Source: Saprospirales bacterium (GTDB lineage Bacteria; Bacteroidota; Bacteroidia; Chitinophagales; Saprospiraceae). From it: a stretch of 5,205 nucleotides of DNA. The notes below the pieces were generated by a model. It worked only from the letters and a program-made list of their open reading frames with translations. It made no database searches and was not told where the DNA came from. The DNA is taken from assembly GCA_003448025.1 (NCBI GenBank), contig DLXL01000371.1, positions 959 through 6,163 of the forward strand, written 5' to 3'. This document shows positions 1-5,205 of the stretch, one piece after another. The translations under genes and the position numbers were made by a program. How positions within the stretch are numbered: the first letter of the stretch is position 1; every line of letters starts with the position of its first letter.

Positions 1-1
1 T

Positions 2-1651
2 TGTTCGTATTTGAATCCATCCGCTTTTCCCGGATGCCCTATCATTGGGCAAAACCCGGCCCCTGGATGTGATTTCAACAATGCCTTGACTTACCTTGAT
101 TATAACGGAGATCCAATAAACCCTGCGCCCAATGGGCTTTCACTTGGAAGGAATTTTATGTCCTATTGGCGGATCGAATGCCTAAATCACTTTACCCAGG
201 AACAACATACAAGGGCCCTATTCTATTACCAAAACCATCGCGCTCCAAGTTACAAGCTTGACAGATGTGGCACTTTCACCGACAAAGTAGAGTTGGAAGG
301 CACCGCCACAGGTCTGCATAATGTCAGCCTACGGTTAAGGCACAACACTACAGAGAAATGTAATGTTACCAGTGGCCGTTTTGGACATTACAGTGGATTA
401 GCCCATCAGGATAATCTTAATGTACATGCATACCACAATGGTAAAAGGAGTACGCTTGAGTTCCCAAATGATCCCTTGAAAGTACACTATGATCATACTC
501 GCTGCGAGTGGCTGCGTGGAGTAACTGTAGACGACCTTGTGGCCATACGCGATCATGTCATAGCTGTGACGCCATTGCCCACCGGATACAGAATTATAGC
601 AGCTGATGCGAACAAAGACAATATGGTCACAACAAATGATATACTGACACTTCGGAGACTGATCTTGGACATATATCATGACTTTTTACCTAATCAAGAA
701 CAGCCCTGGCGGTTCATACCTGAATTCGTGCCCCAGGATTTTCAAGCTCCCTTCAACCTGAACCCATTTGCGCTTTTGGGAGGAGCCTATTTAGAGCAGG
801 GATCGCCCTATGTACTTCCGGTGGATGGTAAAAGGGGCTTTGACGGGATGAAAATTGGAGATGTGAACTTTTCCTGGTTGAACGATCAAAATTGTCCTAA
901 CGAATTTTCGGAGCCTGGTGGTGGTGGAGCAACATTAGCCGTCCCTGCCCTATCGTTATCCCAAAACGAGGTGGCAGCATTAACGGTTAAATTAACAAAC
1001 CCTCAGGAGTTATCCTCATTCCAATTTGCACTAAAACTTCCAGCTGATCAATTGGAGGTGTTGGAAGTACAAACAAACACGCTTCCAGACTATTCCATAG
1101 AGGATAATTTTGGACTGAATTTGCAGAATCCTGATGCACTCACTACACTCTGGTTCAAAAACACATCTGGCACCTTTATGATGCCCGGCAATAGTCCACT
1201 TTTTACCGTTATTGTAAAAGCAAAATCTTCCATTTCTAACTTGCAGGAATTAATTTCCCTTTTCCCTGAGATAACTCCAGACCGCTTTTATCAATCTGCC
1301 GGCACGCAAACGGTTCAAGTTGTACCATTGGCCATTACGGTTGGCCCTGAAACAGGAAACCGTTCTGAAAAGGATACCGAAAGAGTAAATAGCCCGCACT
1401 ATATACAGTGTACGCCCAATCCTTTCTCTGATGCCTGCACCGTTACCATAAATCATATTGGCGAACGCGAAGAAACGGTTTTAACTGTTACAGACTTGAA
1501 CGGGGCATTAGTACTGCAACAATCACTTCTGATCTTTGAAGGCGAGAATAATTACGAAGTCAGTACTTTCAAAACGTTACCAAATGGCACATACATTGTT
1601 TCTGCCAAATTAAACAATCAACTCCTTACCACAAGGATCATTAAAAATTGA
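2..1651 (+). CDS. Secreted M43-like metalloprotease (3' part) with dockerin-like, cohesin-like and T9SS sorting domains
   Basis: The frame is open to the left edge, so this is the C-terminal part of a longer protein; the TTG at 11 is not a convincing start. Residues are numbered from that TTG. Near residue 48, NFMSYW followed by a Cys and then FTQEQ matches the Met-turn and the helix after it in M43 (pappalysin/cytophagalysin) metalloproteases. The HExxHxxGxxH zinc motif would lie before the window, so catalytic activity cannot be confirmed. A dockerin-like module follows (about 165-230), with a calcium-loop pattern DxNxDxxVxxxD at 199-210 and the closing motif FDGMKIGDVN at 277-286. After a Gly4 linker (about 303), residues 313-443 form a beta-rich, cohesin-like domain. 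The end (about 461-546, with TPNPFSD at 468 and LPNGTYIV further on) is a T9SS type A sorting domain, implying export across the outer membrane. T9SS cargo status is well supported; protease identity is moderate, and the cohesin call is by pattern only. Confidence 0.85.
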   Translation, partial: CSYLNPSAFPGCPIIGQNPAPGCDFNNALTYLDYNGDPINPAPNGLSLGRNFMSYWRIECLNHFTQEQHTRALFYYQNHRAPSYKLDRCGTFTDKVELEGTATGLHNVSLRLRHNTTEKCNVTSGRFGHYSGLAHQDNLNVHAYHNGKRSTLEFPNDPLKVHYDHTRCEWLRGVTVDDLVAIRDHVIAVTPLPTGYRIIAADANKDNMVTTNDILTLRRLILDIYHDFLPNQEQPWRFIPEFVPQDFQAPFNLNPFALLGGAYLEQGSPYVLPVDGKRGFDGMKIGDVNFSWLNDQNCPNEFSEPGGGGATLAVPALSLSQNEVAALTVKLTNPQELSSFQFALKLPADQLEVLEVQTNTLPDYSIEDNFGLNLQNPDALTTLWFKNTSGTFMMPGNSPLFTVIVKAKSSISNLQELISLFPEITPDRFYQSAGTQTVQVVPLAITVGPETGNRSEKDTERVNSPHYIQCTPNPFSDACTVTINHIGEREETVLTVTDLNGALVLQQSLLIFEGENNYEVSTFKTLPNGTYIVSAKLNNQLLTTRIIKN

Positions 1652-1662
1652 TATGCCATTAA

Positions 1663-1695
1663 TTGGGCATCCCGGATAACTTTCGGGATGCCCAA
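1663..1695. terminator. Perfect 12-bp hairpin between the two T9SS cargo genes (terminator or intercistronic element)
   Basis: The arms 1663-1674 and 1684-1695 (TTGGGCATCCCG and its exact complement) enclose a 9-nt loop. The hairpin begins 11 nt after the stop of the protease gene, a usual place for an intrinsic terminator, and only a short AATTT follows on the + strand, so the U-tract is poor. It ends 13 nt before the ATG of the next gene. If it terminates, the downstream promoter would have to lie within or before the hairpin. It may instead be a stabilising or attenuating structure in a shared transcript. The structure is certain; the role is not. Confidence 0.6.
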
Positions 1696-1708
1696 AATTT
1701 AACTATCC

Positions 1709-3325
1709 ATGAAAAGTTCTTCGCTTTTATTACTGGTTCTAATCCAGATATTCTATGATTCTTCCATCTCAATCGCTCAAGAAATACACCCCAATTGGGC
1801 TCGCCATGATACTACGGATGTAGACGGTCTATATGGAGCTCCTTTCGTGCATACGGATACTGATGGTAATATTGTGGTGTGCAGCAATGACTTCAACCCT
1901 GGCCCTTTGCTTTCTATGCTCACAACCAAATATACTGCTGATGGCCAGGTGCTTTGGCAGCAAAAATTTGACTTGGAGGGCCAGGATGATCCAAGAACAT
2001 CACTTTGTGACCAACAAAATGCCGTGTACGTTGCCGGGAATACCGGGCAGAACAGTATCATGGGAGCCGTGCCGGGTATGGTGCTGCTCAAGTATGCCGC
2101 CAACGGCAATCTGGAATGGTCGTACAGGTACGAAGGCCCTGCCATAGGTCAGAATTATGTGACCAGGATATTGTTTGATGCAGATCAAAATGTAGTGGTG
2201 TTCGGTAACTACAGCAATATAGCGCTGGTTAAAACCGGACTCTTTGCCGTTAAGCTGTCGCCAGACGGGCAGGTGCTATGGTCGGCCAGCCATGTGGATA
2301 CTGAATTTGGCTTTGTGGGCGTGGGAGCGCGATGGATGAACGACCGCTGGGTGTTTTGGGGCAGAAACTCGGGCGCTACTGATACACGGTACTTAGCCTG
2401 GCAATTGACCGATGAGGGCCAAACCATAACAGCCGCCCAAACGGGCCTTAACCCGGCTCATTCCCCGGAGGCGGTGCAAATCGGGAATGACGGTAGCCTC
2501 TATGTAAGCACCTGGATTAAATATCAAGTGCTAAAATTTGGTCTTGATGGTCAAAAACTTTGGGAATATGATAAACCCAACAATCAGCCACTACCGCAAG
2601 GCGTGAAGGCCAGAGTCAATGTCATAGGTACTGATAGTGTCGGGAATGTATTCGTTTATGGCTTTTTCCGCCAAATTGAGGGTGCTCAATTACTCAGCAC
2701 AAAAATAAACCCGCAAGGGTCTCTGGAATGGGAGCACACTACCATGTTGAATGGCAATCGTGTTCTGCCAAGTAACCTGACCTGGCTGAACGACAGTACT
2801 ATGTTGGTTGCCTCAACTGTCAGTACCGTTGCGGACAGCAATTTCTACGAATTTGCTTTTTTGTTGTATAACCAAAATGGTTTTTTAGGCGCCGGATACT
2901 CTGATCTCCAAGGAAGGCGAAATGCCCCTAAAAACATGGCAATTGCCAATGAGTCGCTATATGTTGCCGGAATAGCCGATAAGTCAACATTTACGGATCC
3001 TCGCCGGCAGATTCTTTGCAAATATGATCTGAATGACTTGTATGGTTTGGTGAGCACTTCGGAAAAAACGACACTGCCCCTGATATATTGGCCAAACCCG
3101 GCTTCAGATTGGGTAAAGCTTTACCTGCCACAAGGAGTCAACATGAGCACAAGTTGCTTACTGGAACTGCGAGATGCCACAGGCCGTCTTGTGTATGTGC
3201 AAAAAACCGCCGGAGGAGATACTGAGATCGAGTTTCCATTAGAAAACCTGCCCACTGGATTCTACCTCCTCACCCTTACTACTGGTGATGGGGGCGTGTA
3301 TGTTGGGAAGGTGATTAAGCATTGA
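1709..3325 (+). CDS. Secreted beta-propeller protein with T9SS type A sorting domain
   Basis: This 538-residue protein starts with a Sec-type signal peptide: MK, a hydrophobic core LLLLVLIQIF, and likely cleavage around residues 23-24 (SIAQ). The ATG fits because the signal peptide begins right there; no Shine-Dalgarno is visible, which is usual in Bacteroidota. Residues 30-447 hold eight copies of a blade motif of the form K-[YLF]-x-x-[DN]-G-x-[LV]-x-W, some degenerate, at 74, 128, 182, 232, 276, 332, 387 and 438. Most are preceded by a D-x-x-[GN]-N-[VI]-[VY]-V strand. This is a SBBP/PQQ-like beta-propeller. Residues about 450-538 are a T9SS sorting domain (WPNPASDWVKL, then LPTGFYLLTL and a basic end GKVIKH). 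The product should be exported and held on the surface or released. No catalytic residues are evident, so a binding or structural role is possible. It lies 57 nt after another T9SS cargo gene on the same strand. Confidence 0.9.
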   Translation: MKSSSLLLLVLIQIFYDSSISIAQEIHPNWARHDTTDVDGLYGAPFVHTDTDGNIVVCSNDFNPGPLLSMLTTKYTADGQVLWQQKFDLEGQDDPRTSLCDQQNAVYVAGNTGQNSIMGAVPGMVLLKYAANGNLEWSYRYEGPAIGQNYVTRILFDADQNVVVFGNYSNIALVKTGLFAVKLSPDGQVLWSASHVDTEFGFVGVGARWMNDRWVFWGRNSGATDTRYLAWQLTDEGQTITAAQTGLNPAHSPEAVQIGNDGSLYVSTWIKYQVLKFGLDGQKLWEYDKPNNQPLPQGVKARVNVIGTDSVGNVFVYGFFRQIEGAQLLSTKINPQGSLEWEHTTMLNGNRVLPSNLTWLNDSTMLVASTVSTVADSNFYEFAFLLYNQNGFLGAGYSDLQGRRNAPKNMAIANESLYVAGIADKSTFTDPRRQILCKYDLNDLYGLVSTSEKTTLPLIYWPNPASDWVKLYLPQGVNMSTSCLLELRDATGRLVYVQKTAGGDTEIEFPLENLPTGFYLLTLTTGDGGVYVGKVIKH

Positions 3326-3329
3326 TAAT

Positions 3330-3388
3330 TCGGGATTTAGATTTTGGGCTACAAGCGGCTAATTTTATTTTATATGTCGTTATCCCGA
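3330..3388. repeat. Long-loop inverted repeat just after the beta-propeller gene
   Basis: TCGGGAT at 3330-3336 is complementary to ATCCCGA at 3382-3388, with three more pairs possible across a one-base bulge. The loop is 45 nt and no T-tract follows, so it is a weak terminator candidate for the gene ending at 3325. It may be chance. Confidence 0.25.
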
Positions 3389-3443
3389 TTAATTGAGACC
3401 CCGAACAAGCTCTTACTGATAGCCAAGCTCAGCGCCACACACA

Positions 3444-3515
3444 TCAAGCCATTCAAACCCCTCAAACCCCTCAAACCCATCAAACCCTTCAAACTCTTCA
3501 AACCCATCAAACATC
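3444..3515. repeat. 9-bp tandem repeat array, unit TCAAACCCN, eight units
   Basis: Eight contiguous 9-bp units run without a phase break. Units 2-5 and 7 match TCAAACCCN exactly (starts 3453, 3462, 3471, 3480, 3498). Unit 1 (3444), unit 6 (3489) and unit 8 (3507) are degenerate. The last base varies between C, A and T. There are no spacers, so this is a minisatellite-type array and not CRISPR. It sits between the 3' ends of two convergent genes. One frame reads it as Lys-Pro-x repeats, but the variation falls in the first codon position while the third is nearly constant, which argues against coding. Confidence 0.85.
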
Positions 3516-3516
3516 T

Positions 3517-3537
3517 TCCCGGAATACCATTCCGGGA
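3517..3537. terminator. Tight 9-bp hairpin between convergent genes
   Basis: TCCCGGAAT (3517-3525) pairs perfectly with ATTCCGGGA (3529-3537) around a 3-nt loop. It starts immediately after the 9-bp array and lies between two convergent genes, so it could stop transcription from either side. Neither side shows a clear T-tract. The hairpin is certain and the terminator role is inferred. Confidence 0.45.
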
Positions 3538-3541
3538 TACA

Positions 3542-3570
3542 CGGCGGCTAAACCCGCCGGTACGTTAGCC
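3542..3570. repeat. Two overlapping, mutually exclusive GC-rich inverted repeats
   Basis: CGGCGG (3542-3547) pairs with CCGCCG (3554-3559) across a 6-nt loop. GGCTAA (3546-3551) can instead pair with TTAGCC (3565-3570) across a 13-nt loop. They share bases 3546-3547 and interleave, so only one can form at a time. With the preceding hairpin they make a structured block of about 55 bp. The rest of the gap, up to 3615, shows nothing else recognisable. Confidence 0.4.
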
Positions 3571-3615
3571 CCCTTCCACAAACACCTGCTACCCTTCCGA
3601 CATCAATCGGCGCTT

Positions 3616-4758
3616 TTATGGTTGTAATTCTGAAATAAATGGAAGATAATTATCCTTGTTGATCGATTCAAACCTTGCTTCCGGGTAGGATTCAATCCAA
3701 ATGGATGGTGGCTTAATGCTTGATTTTGACCATTTTAATTCAAATCCATATAACCCACCGTCCCTTTCTTCCACAAAATCGATCTCCTTTTGGTCATAGG
3801 TGCGCCAAAAGTAATTATTGGAAAAAATTTTTGTGTAGTGCTGCTTTTTAAGCCTTTCCATGATCAGGTAATTTTCCCATAACGCTCCTACATCATTACG
3901 CAGATTCAATTCATTAAAGTTATTTATGATGGCATTTCGGATGCCGTTATCCCAGAAATAATATTTCGATCCTTTAGAAATTTCCTTCCTCAAATTCTTT
4001 GAATAACCTCCTAAACGTTTAATCACAAAAACCTTTTCTAACAAATCAAGATATTTTTCTATTGTACGTGTGTTCATTCCTACAGCCCTGCTCAGCTCAA
4101 GTACCGAAACAATATTCCCAACCTGAAAAGCTAAAAGTGTCAGGATTTCAATTATTTTTTTTGACTTTCGAATTTCTTCAAATACCAGCAAGTCTTTGTA
4201 CAAGTAACCATTTACTATCTGGTTGAGTAATTCTCTCTTATCTGATTTCCCAACAGAAGTGATTACTTCCGGATAGCTGCCATAAATGAGTCGCTGCGGC
4301 AATAATTCTGCTGTTTGAAAGGGAGCTTCAGTTGCTGATAGCTCAAGCTGAGAAATTGGATATAATTCAAACTCCCATTTTCGGCCTACCAAAGGCTCCC
4401 CCGTTTGATTCGATAAATCAAATGAAGAAGAACCTGTTGCCAAAATCCTAAGGTTCGGAATATGGTCTATGGCTAGTTTTAGGTTCAAGCCTATGTTTAA
4501 TACATGCTGTGCTTCGTCTACTACAAGAAGAGGATACTTTCCAATATTTTGCCGAAGTGTTTCGATACTTTGGCTTCCCAGCCATCCCTGTACAAAACGG
4601 TCTTCTCCGGAAACGAATAAATAGGAAGACGTCTCTTTGGCAAGTATATCCTTCAACAGAGTTGTTTTGCCTACCTGCCGGGGGCCTAACAGAATCACCA
4701 CTTTCCCGGGAGTTAACCTTTGCTCAATCTGTTCCTGAATAATTCTTTTAATTTTCAT
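3616..4758 (-). CDS. AAA_14/DUF4143 family ATPase
   Basis: This complete 380-residue protein belongs to the ATP-binding AAA_14 plus DUF4143 family, which is common and mobile in prokaryotes but has no settled function. Visible in order: the typical family opening (MKIKRIIQEQIEQRL); Walker A GPRQVGKTT at 25-33 (Lys31); Walker B LLVVDEAQ at 77-84; a sensor-like LATGSSS at 106-112; GEPLVGRKWEFELYPIS at 120-136, with Arg126 a possible trans-acting arginine. A winged-helix-like segment follows at about 205-250, then YFWDNGIRNAI (267-277) and GALWENYL (291-298). The C-terminal R-x5-E-I-D-F-V ... F-E-L-K set (Arg319, Glu325, Asp327, Glu340, Lys342) resembles a PD-(D/E)xK nuclease-type core, as known for DUF4143. 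Length is normal and no key residue is missing. It is soluble, with no signal peptide or membrane segment. It lies 69 nt after a same-strand gene and is locally A/T-rich (17 of 60 G+C at 4141-4200), so it may have been acquired. Confidence 0.92.
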   Translation of the reverse strand: MKIKRIIQEQIEQRLTPGKVVILLGPRQVGKTTLLKDILAKETSSYLFVSGEDRFVQGWLGSQSIETLRQNIGKYPLLVVDEAQHVLNIGLNLKLAIDHIPNLRILATGSSSFDLSNQTGEPLVGRKWEFELYPISQLELSATEAPFQTAELLPQRLIYGSYPEVITSVGKSDKRELLNQIVNGYLYKDLLVFEEIRKSKKIIEILTLLAFQVGNIVSVLELSRAVGMNTRTIEKYLDLLEKVFVIKRLGGYSKNLRKEISKGSKYYFWDNGIRNAIINNFNELNLRNDVGALWENYLIMERLKKQHYTKIFSNNYFWRTYDQKEIDFVEERDGGLYGFELKWSKSSIKPPSIWIESYPEARFESINKDNYLPFISELQP

Positions 4759-4763
4759 ATCTC

Positions 4764-4795
4764 AATACATAAAATTAAGCGTAAAATTATGTATT
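4764..4795. promoter_or_regulatory. Operator-like 9+9 bp inverted repeat before the ATPase gene
   Basis: AATACATAA (4764-4772) and TTATGTATT (4787-4795) are exact inverted copies separated by 14 bp, giving 23 bp between arm centres, about two helical turns. The repeat occupies 6-37 nt before the ATPase ATG. A direct repeat TAAAATTA (4770-4777 and 4782-4789, 12-bp period) overlaps it. This is a plausible binding site for a dimeric regulator or a weak leader hairpin. The arms are A/T-rich, so chance occurrence is not negligible. Confidence 0.45.
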
Positions 4796-4805
4796 ATCTT
4801 TTAGG

Positions 4806-4836
4806 CAAAAAAATAATCTCCGTTTTTTTACACCAA
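4806..4836 (-). promoter_or_regulatory. Candidate Bacteroidota-type promoter for the ATPase gene
   Basis: On the minus strand a TTG (4836-4834) is followed after 18 nt by TATTTTTTTG (4815-4806). This resembles the -33 TTTG / -7 TAnnTTTG promoter of this phylum, but with extra T bases between TA and TTTG. Transcription would start near 4799, just before the inverted repeat. It overlaps the last codons of the upstream gene. The match is imperfect. Confidence 0.25.
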
Positions 4837-5205
4837 TGGAATCTCAACCAAGCCCAGGTTAGATTCAAATTGTGTCCACACACATGCCTGCTGCCCCTCA
4901 TACATCAGCAACACCTGGAAATCGCCCGGCTCGAAGCGGTTTTCCTGATCAAGCAGATGTGGGTCAAAACCAATGGAGAAGGCCAGAAAACGCGCTTTGT
5001 GGGAGGCTTCTGGGTAAAGTGAGGCGATAAGGTCAGTTTTGGCATCCGGGTCAAGCTCAGGCAGCAAAAGCGGTTTGGGGCGCGATTTGTGCTGGGTACA
5101 ATAGTCCAGTTCAATGAGTTGAGTAAGGAAGGTATCCTCCGGGAAATGCTGCTGCACGTACGAAAGCAATCGTTCGTAAGCATTGGCCTGGGTATACCGG
5201 TGAAA
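4828..5205 (-). CDS. C-terminal part of a probable B12-binding radical SAM protein (DUF4080-like)
   Basis: The frame is open to the right edge; 125 residues and the stop are visible, and the upstream part is missing. Starting inside at the TTG at 5169 would cut a helix (FHRYTQANAYERLLSYVQQH), so the gene almost certainly begins outside. The pattern LIELDYCTQHKSRPKPLLLP, then FSIGFDPHLLDQENRF and a small beta-rich end (DFQVLLMYEG), resembles the C-terminal DUF4080 region found after the cobalamin-binding and radical SAM domains in proteins of Bacteroidota and Firmicutes. The diagnostic CxxxCxxC cluster is not in view, so no reaction can be assigned. G+C is clearly higher than in the ATPase gene (36 of 60 at 5041-5100). 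It is transcribed towards the ATPase gene with a 69-nt gap, and co-transcription is possible. Confidence 0.6.
   Translation of the reverse strand, partial: FHRYTQANAYERLLSYVQQHFPEDTFLTQLIELDYCTQHKSRPKPLLLPELDPDAKTDLIASLYPEASHKARFLAFSIGFDPHLLDQENRFEPGDFQVLLMYEGQQACVWTQFESNLGLVEIPLV

Noticed and set aside
11..13. TTG at 11 as the true start of the first gene
   Set aside because: The frame is open upstream to the window edge, and the encoded domain begins in the middle of a metalloprotease fold with no signal peptide.
1677..1684. TAACTTTC as a -7 promoter element for the beta-propeller gene
   Set aside because: It lies in the hairpin loop and right arm, has C in place of the final G, and no TTG/TTTG is found at suitable spacing upstream.
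1777..2188. Open frames on both strands inside the beta-propeller gene
   Set aside because: They are overlapped fully by a gene with a signal peptide, repeats and a sorting domain, and their products show no recognisable features.
3444..3515. CRISPR array
   Set aside because: The units are 9 bp and contiguous, with no spacers and no cas genes in view.
3344..3568. A 74-codon frame on the + strand encoding Lys-Pro-x repeats
   Set aside because: It begins at a TTG with no start signal, its middle is only the 9-bp tandem array, and the variable base falls in the first codon position instead of the third.
4806..4829. A7/T7 stem on the minus strand as a terminator of the radical SAM gene
   Set aside because: The stem consists only of A:T pairs around a 9-nt loop and overlaps the stop codon, so it is too weak to call.
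4720..5022. A 100-codon + strand frame spanning the ATPase start and the radical SAM fragment
   Set aside because: It overlaps two better-supported minus-strand genes and the gap between them, and has no recognisable domain.

Overview
The window looks like chromosomal DNA of a Bacteroidota bacterium, most likely a Saprospiraceae-type (Lewinella/Haliscomenobacter-like) organism. The main reasons are two adjacent proteins with type IX secretion system (T9SS) type A C-terminal sorting domains, a dockerin-like module of the style common in that family, and the lack of Shine-Dalgarno sequences with A/T-rich leaders instead. The taxonomic call is inference; there is no marker gene here.

Layout: (1) 2-1651, + strand: the 3' part of a large secreted protein, probably an M43-like (pappalysin/cytophagalysin) metalloprotease whose zinc-binding helix lies before the window. 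It carries dockerin-like and cohesin-like modules and a T9SS sorting domain. (2) 1663-1695: a perfect 12-bp hairpin in the 57-nt gap before the next gene. (3) 1709-3325, + strand: a complete secreted beta-propeller protein with eight blade motifs and its own T9SS sorting domain. (4) 3326-3615: a 290-bp gap between convergent genes, holding a 9-bp tandem array (TCAAACCCN, eight units) and several short hairpins, with no believable gene. (5) 3616-4758, - strand: a complete AAA_14/DUF4143 ATPase of unknown role, more A/T-rich than its flanks, with a 9+9 bp inverted repeat directly before its start. (6) 4828-5205, - strand: the last 125 residues of a gene that runs off the right edge, probably the DUF4080-like C-terminus of a B12-binding radical SAM protein.

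How the parts fit: the two left genes are both predicted to be exported across the outer membrane by the T9SS and kept on the surface or released, so they may be transcribed together as a cell-surface pair. The ATPase and radical SAM fragment point the other way, and nothing in the sequence links them functionally to the secreted proteins. I see no clear undescribed multi-gene system. The best leads are the inverted repeat before the wHTH-containing ATPase, the phased 9-bp array, and the dockerin-plus-cohesin arrangement on one protease.
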